The position numbers and the translations under genes are program-made. The notes beneath the pieces were generated by a model. The model had not been told where the DNA came from. It was given only the letters and a program-made list of their open reading frames with translations, and did no database searches. 62,223 bases of DNA. Source: Ruminococcus sp. zg-924. GTDB taxonomy: Bacteria > Bacillota > Clostridia > Oscillospirales > Acutalibacteraceae. This document shows, piece by piece, positions 28,289 to 36,482 of this stretch (positions are counted from its first letter, which is position 1; each line of letters opens with the position of its first letter). Where the stretch lies: positions 1 through 62,223 of the forward strand of contig NZ_WNJZ01000015.1 of the NCBI RefSeq assembly GCF_024433635.1, read 5' to 3'.

Positions 28289-30799
28289 ATGCAACAGTTC
28301 AATGTGACGGGTATGAGCTGTGCTTCGTGCAGCGCAAGAGTTGAAAAGGCGGTATTAAAGGTTACGGGTGTTACATCCTGCTCGGTAAATCTGTTGACAA
28401 ATTCAATGGGGGTTGACGGCACAGCGTCTGCTCAGGATATTATCAAGGCAGTAACTGATGCAGGCTACGGTGCAAGTGTGAAAGGCTCTGACGGCAAGGC
28501 TGAGCAGGGCAAAGCCGATAATACAGCCGAAAAAAGCGAAACAAAAGCAATAAAGCAGCGGCTGGCAGCCTCAGTTGTGTTCTTGCTTGTGCTTATGTAT
28601 ATCTCAATGGGACATATGATGTGGAATTGGCCTCTGCCGTCATTTCTTGCTGAAAATCATATAGCAATGGGGCTTATACAACTTTTGTTGACTGCGGCGG
28701 TTATGGTTATAAACCAAAGATTTTTCATAAGCGGCTTTAAGGGCATTGTAAGGGGTGCTCCGAATATGGACTCGCTTGTGGCTCTCGGAGCAGGAGCGTC
28801 ATTTGTTTACAGCACGTATGCTCTTTTTGCTATGACAGACGCACAGCTTAAGGGCAATATGGACGCTGTGATGATGTATATGCACGAGTTCTATTTTGAA
28901 TCGGCGGCGATGATATTAACGCTTATCACCGTTGGAAAAATGCTTGAATCATATTCAAAGGGCAGAACAACAGATGCCCTTAAGGGACTTATGAAGCTTG
29001 CGCCAAAGACAGCCGTTGTTGTTCGTGATAATTCCGAGCAGACCGTTTCAATTGAACAGGTCAGACCCGGAGATATTTTTGTTGTTCGTCCGGGCGAGAG
29101 CATACCCGTTGACGGAGTTGTGCTTGAGGGCAGTACAGCTGTAAATGAGTCGGCGCTTACCGGCGAGAGCATACCGGTTGACAAGCACCCGGGAGATTCT
29201 GTTTCGGCGGCTACGCTTAATCAGTCCGGCTTTATCAGGTGCGAGGCTTTAAAGGTTGGTGAGGACACAACTCTGTCGCAGATAATTAAAATGGTGAGCG
29301 ACGCATCGGCAACCAAAGCGCCGATAGCAAAGATAGCTGACAAGGTGTCTGGCGTGTTCGTGCCGATAGTAATTGCCATAGCCGTTATAGCAACAATAAT
29401 TTGGCTTATTAGCGGACAGAGCGTCGGCTTTGCACTTGCAAGGGGAATTTCAGTTCTTGTAATAAGCTGCCCGTGTGCGCTTGGACTTGCAACGCCTGTT
29501 GCGATAATGGTTGGCAGCGGAGTCGGCGCAAAGCAGGGTATACTCTTCAAAACGGCTCAGTCGCTCGAACAGGCGGGCAAGGTTAAAATAGTCGCTCTCG
29601 ACAAAACAGGTACAATTACAAGCGGACAGCCGAGGGTAACCGATATTATCCCAACTAACGGAGTGTCGGAAAATGAGCTCTTGTCAGCCGCCTGCTCACT
29701 CGAAAGAAAAAGCGAGCATCCTCTTGCAAGGGCGATTATTGCAAGGGCTGAGGAAATACAGCTTGAATACAGCGAGGTTCAGGAATTTAAAGCCTTGACA
29801 GGCAGTGGCCTTACAGGTATGCTTAATGGGCAGAAAATTGTTGGCGGCAACCTCAAGCTGATAAACGAAAATGCGGCGGTGTCTGATGAAATATCGAGTG
29901 CGGCAGACAGCTTGGCGCAAAGCGGAAAAACACCACTGTTCTTTTCAAGAGGAGGCAAGCTGCTTGGCATTATCGCAGTTGCCGACGTCATCAAGGAGGA
30001 TAGTCCGGCGGCTGTAAATACGATGCACAGCATGGGCTTGCGTGTTGTAATGCTTACAGGCGACAATGAACGAACGGCTAAGGCAATAGGCGAACAGGCA
30101 GGGGTTGACGAGGTTATAGCCGGAGTTATGCCGGACGGTAAGGGCAGAGTTATCAATCAGCTTAAGGAGCAGGGCGCAGTTGCAATGGTAGGCGACGGCA
30201 TTAACGACGCTCCGGCTTTGACAAGCGCTGATGTCGGCATTGCAATAGGCGCAGGAACAGATATTGCAATTGACGCCGCTGATGTTGTGTTGATGAAAAG
30301 CCGCTTAAGCGATGTTCCTGCGGCGATTAGGCTGAGCAGGGCAACACTTAAAAATATCCACGAAAACCTGTTCTGGGCGTTCATATATAACGTAATCGGC
30401 ATACCCCTTGCCGCAGGTGCGCTCATTCCGATATTCGGCTGGCAGCTTACGCCAATGTTCGGCGCAGCGGCTATGAGTCTGTCGAGTGTGTGCGTTGTTA
30501 CAAATGCTTTAAGGCTGAACCTTGTTGATATATATAAATCAAGGAGAAGCAAAAAAATAAAAAACAAAACTGTTGTGACAAAGGAGATTAAGACTATGGA
30601 AAAAACATTGAAAATTGAGGGTATGATGTGCCCGCACTGCGAGGCTTCCGTTAAGGCTGCTCTTGAACAGCTTCCTCAGGTTGAGAAAGCACAGGTAAGC
30701 CATGTAAGCGGAACAGCTGTTGTTACGCTGTCTGCCGATGTTTCGGACGATACGCTCAAGAAGATTGTTGAGGGTAAGGGTTACAAGGTGTTACCGTGA
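28289..30799 (+). CDS. copA: Copper-exporting P1B-type ATPase with C-terminal fused CopZ-like domain
   Basis: 836 aa. Order: N-terminal heavy-metal domain (GMSCASCSARVE), membrane helices, the GESIPVDK actuator loop, the CPC transport motif (SCPCALGLATP), DKTGT phosphorylation site, SEHPLA, GDGINDAP, final helices, and then a second heavy-metal domain at the extreme C-terminus (GMMCPHCEASVK). ATPases of this family normally carry such domains only at the N-terminus. An AAGGAG site 9 nt before an in-frame ATG at 30596 could also yield this 67-aa domain as a free CopZ chaperone. Expressed with csoR; expels Cu(I). Confidence 0.95.
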   Translation: MQQFNVTGMSCASCSARVEKAVLKVTGVTSCSVNLLTNSMGVDGTASAQDIIKAVTDAGYGASVKGSDGKAEQGKADNTAEKSETKAIKQRLAASVVFLLVLMYISMGHMMWNWPLPSFLAENHIAMGLIQLLLTAAVMVINQRFFISGFKGIVRGAPNMDSLVALGAGASFVYSTYALFAMTDAQLKGNMDAVMMYMHEFYFESAAMILTLITVGKMLESYSKGRTTDALKGLMKLAPKTAVVVRDNSEQTVSIEQVRPGDIFVVRPGESIPVDGVVLEGSTAVNESALTGESIPVDKHPGDSVSAATLNQSGFIRCEALKVGEDTTLSQIIKMVSDASATKAPIAKIADKVSGVFVPIVIAIAVIATIIWLISGQSVGFALARGISVLVISCPCALGLATPVAIMVGSGVGAKQGILFKTAQSLEQAGKVKIVALDKTGTITSGQPRVTDIIPTNGVSENELLSAACSLERKSEHPLARAIIARAEEIQLEYSEVQEFKALTGSGLTGMLNGQKIVGGNLKLINENAAVSDEISSAADSLAQSGKTPLFFSRGGKLLGIIAVADVIKEDSPAAVNTMHSMGLRVVMLTGDNERTAKAIGEQAGVDEVIAGVMPDGKGRVINQLKEQGAVAMVGDGINDAPALTSADVGIAIGAGTDIAIDAADVVLMKSRLSDVPAAIRLSRATLKNIHENLFWAFIYNVIGIPLAAGALIPIFGWQLTPMFGAAAMSLSSVCVVTNALRLNLVDIYKSRRSKKIKNKTVVTKEIKTMEKTLKIEGMMCPHCEASVKAALEQLPQVEKAQVSHVSGTAVVTLSADVSDDTLKKIVEGKGYKVLP
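30581..30598 (+). promoter_or_regulatory. Internal ribosome-binding site and start for a CopZ-like domain
   Basis: AAGGAG (30581-30586), 9-nt spacer, ATG (30596-30598) in the copA frame. The 67-residue segment from this ATG to the copA stop is a complete heavy-metal-associated domain. Confidence 0.55.
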
Positions 30800-31623
30800 G
30801 TCGGGAGCTTGAAACACACGAGCGTGTAGAGCGCAGTATAATAAAAAAATACCGCAGGGATATATGGAATCCGTTTATCCTTGCGGTAAAAAAATATGAG
30901 CTTATTAAGTCCGGCGATAAAATTGCCGTTTGTATATCGGGCGGTAAGGATTCAATGCTGCTTGCAAAGCTTATGCAGCAGCTTCACAAATACAGCGAGG
31001 TGCCGTTTGATGTTGAGTATCTTGTTATGGACCCCGGCTACAACGAGGTAAACAGGGCGAAAATTGAGAACAATGCCGCACTTTTGCACATACCGATAAA
31101 GGTATTTGAAACAAATATCTTTAATGTTGCAAACAAGACGGAGAAATCGCCGTGCTACCTATGCGCCCGTATGCGCCGAGGGTATCTATATAAGATGGCG
31201 CAGGAGCATGGTTGTAATAAAATTGCGCTTGGCCACCATTTTAACGATGTTATTGAAACCACGCTAATCGGAATGTTCTACGGCTCACAGCTTCAGTCAA
31301 TGCCGCCGAAGCTGCACAGCACAAACTTTGAGGGCATGGAGCTTATCCGCCCAATGTACTGTATTCATGAGGATGCGATTATTGCGTGGAGAAGGTACAA
31401 CAGCCTTGAATTCATCCGCTGCGCCTGTCGCTTTACCGAAAATGCTGCGAATGATACAGGCGCTTCAAAACGTCAGGAGATAAAGGAGCTAATTAAAACG
31501 CTCAAACGCACTAACCCGAACATAGAAAAAAGTATATTCAACAGCATACATTCCGTATGTCTTGACACAATGGTCGGCTATAAGTCGGACGGTGCCCAGC
31601 ATACATTCCTTGAAAAATACTAA
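30796..31623 (+). CDS. TtcA-like PP-loop tRNA thiolation protein
   Basis: 275-aa adenylating enzyme: PP-loop SGGKDS at ~48-53, the CYLCARMRRG Cys pair (~115-118), LGHHFNDVIETT, and a later RCACRF Cys pair, as in TtcA-family Fe-S proteins that put sulfur on C32 of tRNA. Begins at a GTG that overlaps the copA stop (GTGA), so it is translationally coupled to the copper operon, though no copper role is known for the family. Its stop codon abuts the truncated alcohol dehydrogenase. Confidence 0.85.
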   Translation: MSRELETHERVERSIIKKYRRDIWNPFILAVKKYELIKSGDKIAVCISGGKDSMLLAKLMQQLHKYSEVPFDVEYLVMDPGYNEVNRAKIENNAALLHIPIKVFETNIFNVANKTEKSPCYLCARMRRGYLYKMAQEHGCNKIALGHHFNDVIETTLIGMFYGSQLQSMPPKLHSTNFEGMELIRPMYCIHEDAIIAWRRYNSLEFIRCACRFTENAANDTGASKRQEIKELIKTLKRTNPNIEKSIFNSIHSVCLDTMVGYKSDGAQHTFLEKY

Positions 31624-32326
31624 AAAGCTTTCTTCAAAGGACGTTGCAATAGTTGACCCTGAGCTTGCTGAAACAATGCCTGTAAAGCTTACAGCCAACA
31701 CAGGTATGGACGCATTAACCCACGCTATTGAGGCTTATGTTTCAACAGTAGCCTGCGACTATACAGATCCGCTTGCCCTGCACGCTATAAAGATGATTCA
31801 CAACGACCTTAAGAAGTCATATGACGGCGATAAGGACGCAAGAACTTCAATGCACAACGCACAGTGCCTTGCAGGCATGGCATTCTCAAACGCTCTGCTT
31901 GGTATTGTTCATTCAATGGCTCACAAGACAGGCGCAGCCTTCAGCGGCGGTCACATTGTTCACGGCGCTGCAAACGCTATGTACCTGCCGAAGGTAATTA
32001 AGTACAACTCAAAGGACGAGAGAGCAGCCGCAAGATACGCTGAAATTGCTAAGTTTATCAGCCTTCCGGGCAGCACAACAGAGGAGCTTGTTGACGCTTT
32101 GATTGCAGAAATTAAAGAAATGAACAAATCTCTCAATATTTCCTCTTGCATAAAGGATTATGAGGGTGGTATAATTGATGAGAAAGAGTTCAACGATAAG
32201 CTTTCCGAGGTTGCAGCAAATGCAATTGGCGATGCCTGCACAGGCTCCAACCCGAGAATCCCAACCCAGGAGGAAATGGAGAAGCTGTTGCTCGCTTGCT
32301 ATTATGATAAGGAAATTGATTTCTGA
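31622..32326 (+). pseudogene. 5'-truncated iron-containing alcohol dehydrogenase
   Basis: Residues from KKLSSKDVAIVDPELAETMP onward are the C-terminal ~234 aa of a group III (Fe) alcohol dehydrogenase of ~385 aa. The metal-binding set remains (NTGMDALTHAIE; HSMAHKTGAAF; HIVHGAANAM) but the N-terminal NAD(P)-binding domain is missing. The frame continues upstream into 31562, but that part lies in the wrong frame of the TtcA-like gene and is not dehydrogenase. Homology begins within one base of the upstream stop (31621-31623), pointing to a deletion junction. Not expected to be an active enzyme. Confidence 0.85.
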
Positions 32327-32350
32327 TTAATATAGCAAATCTAAAATCTG

Positions 32351-32381
32351 AAAAGTCGCCGTAAGCTTTGCGGCGACTTTT
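32351..32381 (+). terminator. Terminator after the alcohol dehydrogenase remnant
   Basis: AAAAGTCGCCG (32351-32361) and CGGCGACTTTT (32371-32381) form an 11-bp stem with 9-nt loop followed by TT; a strong intrinsic terminator that isolates nfnAB from upstream transcription. Confidence 0.85.
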
Positions 32382-32429
32382 TTAAGGTGAACGCTGAACT
32401 CAATTAAGAAAGGAAAGGGGCAGAGGTTA

Positions 32430-33272
32430 ATGTTTAAGATTTTAAAGAAAGAAGAGCTTAACCCAACTGTTACAAGAATGGTTGTTGACGCACCGCTTAT
32501 TGCCAAAAAGGCAGAGCCGGGGCAGTTCATCATCTTTCGTGCCAAGGAGGATTCAGAGAGAATTCCTCTAACAATTGCCGATTATGACAGACATGCAGGC
32601 ACAGTTACTATCATATTCCAGATTGTTGGATATGGCACAATGGAGCTTAACACACTTAATGAGGGCGAATGTATTCACGATTTAGTTGGACCGCTTGGCA
32701 GACCAAGTGAAACAGACGGACTTAAGAAGGTTGCTGTTGTTGGCGGCGGCGTTGGCTGCGCTATCGCATACCCAATTGCAAAGAAGCTCCACGAAAACGG
32801 CTGTGAGGTTCACAGCATTGTCGGCTTTAGAAATAAGGACCTTGTAATTTTGGAGGACGATTTTAACGCTGTAAGCGACAAGGTTTGTATGATGACAGAC
32901 GATGGCAGCTATTGCACCAAGGGCCTTGTTACAACTGCTCTTGAGCAGCTCATCAAGGAGGGCAACCAATATGACGAGGTTATCGCTATCGGTCCGCTCA
33001 TTATGATGAAGTTTGTGTGCAAGCTCACAAAGGAATATGATATTAAGACAATTGTATCTATGAACCCAATTATGATTGACGGTACAGGTATGTGCGGAGG
33101 TTGCCGCATAACTGTTGGCGGTGAAACAAAGTTTGCTTGTGTTGACGGCCCTGACTTTGACGGTCACCAGATTGATTTTGACGAAGCTATGCACCGTGGA
33201 ACTATGTATAAGGAATTTGAGCAGCACGCCCGTGAAGAGGGCTGCAACCTTTTGAAGAAGGAGGTGCTCTGA
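32430..33272 (+). CDS. nfnA: NfnA-like subunit of NADH-dependent ferredoxin:NADP+ oxidoreductase
   Basis: 280-aa FAD/NAD-binding subunit related to PyrK and sulfide dehydrogenase beta. An FNR-type fold has GQFIIFRAKED ... RIPLTIAD for flavin, VAVVGGGVGCAIAYPIA for nucleotide, and a C-terminal [2Fe-2S] cluster motif GTGMCGGCRITVGG ... FACVDGP. In the NfnAB complex it takes electrons from NADH and works with NfnB in flavin-based bifurcation to balance NADH, NADPH and ferredoxin pools. Only one base separates it from nfnB. It could instead be labelled a generic dihydroorotate dehydrogenase-like electron-transfer subunit; pairing with nfnB argues for Nfn. Confidence 0.85.
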   Translation: MFKILKKEELNPTVTRMVVDAPLIAKKAEPGQFIIFRAKEDSERIPLTIADYDRHAGTVTIIFQIVGYGTMELNTLNEGECIHDLVGPLGRPSETDGLKKVAVVGGGVGCAIAYPIAKKLHENGCEVHSIVGFRNKDLVILEDDFNAVSDKVCMMTDDGSYCTKGLVTTALEQLIKEGNQYDEVIAIGPLIMMKFVCKLTKEYDIKTIVSMNPIMIDGTGMCGGCRITVGGETKFACVDGPDFDGHQIDFDEAMHRGTMYKEFEQHAREEGCNLLKKEVL

Positions 33273-33273
33273 T

Positions 33274-34674
33274 ATGGCAGTAAAGAGAAATATGGACCCA
33301 AAGAAATGTCCTATGCCGTCACAGGAGCCTAACGTAAGAAATAAGAATTTTGACGAGGTAGCACTCGGCTATACATACGAGATGGCTGTAAACGAGGCTA
33401 AAAGATGCCTTTCCTGCCCGAAAAAGCCGTGCCAGAGCGGCTGCCCTGTTGGAATTGACATTCCTTCATTCATCAGCAAGGTAGCTGAGGAGGATATGGA
33501 GGGAGCGTTCAAGGTTCTCTCCGCTTCAAGTGCACTTCCTGCCGTATGCGGCAGAGTTTGTCCTCAGGAAACACAGTGCGAGGGCAAATGCGTAAGAGGA
33601 ATAAAGGGCGAGAGCGTTGGCATAGGCAGGCTTGAGCGCTTTGTAGCTGACTGGCACCGTGAGCACTCGGACGAAAAGCCGGAGATGCCAAAGAGCAACG
33701 GACACAAGGTTGCTATTATCGGCGCAGGTCCGAGCGGCCTTACAGCAGCGGGCGACCTTGCTAAGCTTGGCTACAAGGTTACTGTATATGAAGCTCTTCA
33801 CCTTGCCGGCGGCGTGCTTGTTTACGGTATTCCTGAATTCCGTCTGCCGAAGGCTATTGTTCAGAAGGAAATTGACAATCTCAAGGCTATCGGCGTTGAC
33901 ATTGAAACAAATATGGTTATCGGCAAGGTGCTCACAATAGACGAGCTGTTTGAAATGGGCAATGACGCTGTATATATCGCAAGCGGCGCAGGACTTCCGA
34001 GATTTATGGGAATCCCCGGCGAGAGCCTGAAGGGAGTTTACTCGGCTAACGAGTATCTCACAAGAGTTAACCTTATGAAGGCTTACAAACCTGACAGCAA
34101 AACTCCGATTAAACATTCAAAGAATGTCGCAGTTGTTGGCGGCGGAAACGTAGCAATGGACGCTGCAAGAAGCGCAAAGCGACTTGGCGCAGAGAACGTA
34201 TATATCGTATACCGCAGAGGTATGGAGGAGCTTCCGGCAAGAGCTGAGGAGGTTGAGCACGCACAGGAGGAGGGCATTATATTCAAGACTCTCACAAATC
34301 CTGTTGAGGTTCTCGGTGACGAGGACGGTATGGTTCGTGGAATGAAGTGCGTTGAGATGGAGCTTGGCGAGCCTGACGACAGCGGCAGACGTCGTCCGAT
34401 TGTAAAAGAGGGCAGCGAATTTGAGCTTGAAATCGACACAATGATTATGAGTATCGGTACAAGCCCGAACCCGCTTATTCGCCAGACAACTCCCGGTCTT
34501 GACACTAACAGACACGGCTGTATCATCACAAACGGCGATGACGGTCTTACAACACGTGAGGGCGTTTATGCCGGCGGCGACGCTGTAACGGGTGCTGCAA
34601 CTGTTATTCTTGCAATGGGTGCAGGCAAGCAGGCTGCGAAGGCTATGGATGAATATATTAAGTCTAAGGAATAA
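33274..34674 (+). CDS. nfnB: NfnB-like / NADPH-dependent glutamate synthase small-subunit-like oxidoreductase
   Basis: 466 aa. An N-terminal two-cluster region (CLSCPKKPCQSGCPVGIDIP; AVCGRVCPQETQCEGKCVRG) is followed by two Rossmann domains: GAGPSGLTAAGDLAKLGY for FAD and VVGGGNVAMDAARSAKRLG for NADPH. Sequence alone fits both GltD-like and NfnB; the partner gene next door and lack of a glutamate synthase large subunit favour NfnB, the bifurcating-FAD subunit. Produces or consumes NADPH and reduced ferredoxin in the cytoplasm. The stop codon lies within an AT trinucleotide palindrome. Confidence 0.87.
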   Translation: MAVKRNMDPKKCPMPSQEPNVRNKNFDEVALGYTYEMAVNEAKRCLSCPKKPCQSGCPVGIDIPSFISKVAEEDMEGAFKVLSASSALPAVCGRVCPQETQCEGKCVRGIKGESVGIGRLERFVADWHREHSDEKPEMPKSNGHKVAIIGAGPSGLTAAGDLAKLGYKVTVYEALHLAGGVLVYGIPEFRLPKAIVQKEIDNLKAIGVDIETNMVIGKVLTIDELFEMGNDAVYIASGAGLPRFMGIPGESLKGVYSANEYLTRVNLMKAYKPDSKTPIKHSKNVAVVGGGNVAMDAARSAKRLGAENVYIVYRRGMEELPARAEEVEHAQEEGIIFKTLTNPVEVLGDEDGMVRGMKCVEMELGEPDDSGRRRPIVKEGSEFELEIDTMIMSIGTSPNPLIRQTTPGLDTNRHGCIITNGDDGLTTREGVYAGGDAVTGAATVILAMGAGKQAAKAMDEYIKSKE

Positions 34675-34692
34675 TAATAATATTATTATTAT
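34671..34692. repeat. ATA/TTA trinucleotide palindrome at the nfnB stop
   Basis: Tandem AAT units run directly into tandem ATT units, giving a perfect 22-nt palindrome centred on 34681-34682 that includes the nfnB stop codon. It is next to, and separate from, the GC-rich terminator at 34696. Confidence 0.8.
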
Positions 34693-34695
34693 TAT

Positions 34696-34730
34696 CAGCG
34701 GCAGAGAGAAATCTTTGCCGCTGTATTTTT
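34696..34730 (+). terminator. Terminator after nfnB
   Basis: A 12-bp stem (34696-34707 with 34712-34723, one G-U pair) closed by a GAAA tetraloop and followed by TATTTTT. Its core GCGGCAGAGA-GAAA-TCTTTGCCGC is nearly the same as the terminator at 57975-58006. Confidence 0.85.
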
Positions 34731-34742
34731 AGGAGGAAAGTT

Positions 34743-34916
34743 ATGCAGAAATTAAACCCCGGTTGTCCCTGTAAAAGGATAAAGTGTGAAAGACACGGAA
34801 ATTGCGAGGAATGTAAAAAGCAGCATGCTTTAAAGAAAAAATATTTACCTGCCTGCGAACGCATCAAGCAAAAGGAACAGAGAAATGCTGAGAAAAGGGC
34901 AGAGCAAAAAAGATAA
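34743..34916 (+). CDS. Small Cys-rich, Lys/Arg-rich protein (57 aa)
   Basis: A complete frame behind AGGAGGAAAGTT: begins MQKLNPGCPCKRIKCERHG, continues NCEECKKQHALKKK, and ends in a charged helix-like tail. Cysteines lie in the pattern CPC-x4-C-x2-H-x2-C-x2-C, suggesting one zinc or Fe-S site; net charge is strongly positive. Strong ribosome-binding site and conserved-looking metal motif argue it is real despite its size. It follows the nfnB terminator, so it either depends on read-through or on an unseen promoter. Function unknown. Confidence 0.7.
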   Translation: MQKLNPGCPCKRIKCERHGNCEECKKQHALKKKYLPACERIKQKEQRNAEKRAEQKR

Positions 34917-35058
34917 ACTGCGAAATTCGTTGTATAAAAACAGATTTAATATAATAATTTTAACCGATAAAAAGAATATGTTATGATATGAAAACAGTAG
35001 TGCGCATTTGAAAATAAATTGCGGGTCACATAATGTCTGCTCTTTTGTTTAAAAATGA

Positions 35059-35087
35059 TTGTAAATTACGTCTGTATTTGCTATAAT
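35059..35087 (+). promoter_or_regulatory. Promoter of murT-gatD
   Basis: TTGTAA (35059-35064), 17 nt, TATAAT (35082-35087), 57 nt before the murT start. The stretch 34917-35058 upstream of it shows no gene or strong structure. Confidence 0.65.
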
Positions 35088-35143
35088 TAAATATTATAAC
35101 GTAAAAAGAAAATGTGAACAGAAGATGTAATGGGGAGATAGAA

Positions 35144-36469
35144 ATGAAACTGTTTTTTGTCATTTTAATTTGTAAGCTGCTTAAATTTGCCGGCAGCATT
35201 ATCGGCAAGGGAAGCTCGCTTCCGGGGCAGATAGCGCTTAAGCTTTACCCGAATATTTTAAGCAAAATAAAGCTGCCGAAATATATTATCGCCGTAACAG
35301 GCAGCAACGGCAAAACCTCAACTGTTGAGATGATAGCTACAATTCTCAAGAAAAACGGCAGAACCGTTGCTTATAACAAGGAAGGCTCAAATCAGATTGA
35401 GGGGGTTACCACCCTTGTGCTTTCAAACTGTACACTCGGTGGAAAGATGAACAGCGATATTCTGCTTATCGAGTCAGACGAGCGTTATGCACGCTATACC
35501 TTTAAATATTTTCACCCGACGCATTATATTATAACAAACCTTTACCGTGACCAGCTCACAAGAAACGGCCATCCGCAGTGGGTTTATGAGGCGCTGTCAC
35601 ACAGTATTCACGATGATACCCAGCTTATTTTAAATGCTGATGATCCGCTTATCTCCCGATTTGCGAACGGTCGTGACAATACCTTGTGGTTCGGCGTGGA
35701 CAAGCTTAAAACATCGCTTTCTTATAATGACGGTGTTTACAATGACGGCGTCTACTGCCCTGTGTGCGGCGGCAGAATGACATACGGTTATTACCATTAC
35801 AACCACATAGGCTCATATAGCTGTAACGCTTGCGGTTTCAAAAGGGCTGACACAAACTTTACCGTTACAAATGCCGATATGGACAAGGGTGAAATCACAG
35901 TTAACGGTAAATACACAATTCCGCTTGCCTTTACGGGAATGTATAATGTCTACAATATTCTTGCTGCGTTTGCCGCCTGTGCAATTGCAGGTATTGACGG
36001 AGCAGCTATTGCCGGAAGCATAGGAAACTATATGCTAAAAAACGGCAGAATAATGCGCTTCAGGCTTGGTTCGCACGATGGCACACTGCTTACCTCAAAG
36101 CACGAAAATTCGGTTTCCTATGACCAGTCGCTTAAATATATAGCGTCACGTGACGAGCAGTGCAGTGTTATCGTTATTGTAGACGCCATTAGCCGTAAGT
36201 ACTTCACGGGCGAAACATCTTGGCTGTGGGATATAAACTTTGACCACTTAAACAGCAAAAACGTGGAGAATATTTATCTTACCGGAACATATGTAAATGA
36301 CCTTGCGCTTCGTTTTTCCTTTACCGGCATAGACCAAAGTATAATAAAGCCGATAGCCGACATTCAGCAGTGTATAGACTATATCAAGGAAAGCGGCAGC
36401 GAAAAGCTATACTGCGTGACCTGCTTCTCTGACAAAGAAAAGCTGCTTTCACGTGTGGAAGTTCTGTGA
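35144..36469 (+). CDS. murT: Lipid II isoglutaminyl synthase, MurT subunit
   Basis: Mur-ligase-like protein of 441 aa that activates the D-glutamate of the peptidoglycan stem for amidation, with ammonia normally supplied by GatD. ATP site TGSNGKTSTVEMI (~50), the four-Cys zinc ribbon CPVCGGRMTYGYYHYN ... CNACGFKR (~205-235), and the DUF1727-type C-terminal domain (SYDQSLKYIASRDE) are all present. A short hydrophobic N-terminus (FFVILICKLLKFAGSIIG) may touch the membrane. ATG at 35144 follows GGGGAGATAG. gatD follows 13 nt later. Confidence 0.92.
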   Translation: MKLFFVILICKLLKFAGSIIGKGSSLPGQIALKLYPNILSKIKLPKYIIAVTGSNGKTSTVEMIATILKKNGRTVAYNKEGSNQIEGVTTLVLSNCTLGGKMNSDILLIESDERYARYTFKYFHPTHYIITNLYRDQLTRNGHPQWVYEALSHSIHDDTQLILNADDPLISRFANGRDNTLWFGVDKLKTSLSYNDGVYNDGVYCPVCGGRMTYGYYHYNHIGSYSCNACGFKRADTNFTVTNADMDKGEITVNGKYTIPLAFTGMYNVYNILAAFAACAIAGIDGAAIAGSIGNYMLKNGRIMRFRLGSHDGTLLTSKHENSVSYDQSLKYIASRDEQCSVIVIVDAISRKYFTGETSWLWDINFDHLNSKNVENIYLTGTYVNDLALRFSFTGIDQSIIKPIADIQQCIDYIKESGSEKLYCVTCFSDKEKLLSRVEVL

Positions 36470-36482
36470 GGAGGGAAATATA

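Noticed and set aside
31562-31621. Upstream extension of the alcohol dehydrogenase frame to an ATG at 31562
   Set aside because: The 20 codons lie in another frame of the TtcA-like gene and show no dehydrogenase similarity.
33274-34674. Calling this gene gltD (glutamate synthase small subunit)
   Set aside because: No glutamate synthase large subunit is present and the adjacent NfnA-like [2Fe-2S] subunit fits a NfnAB transhydrogenase better; sequence alone would not settle it.
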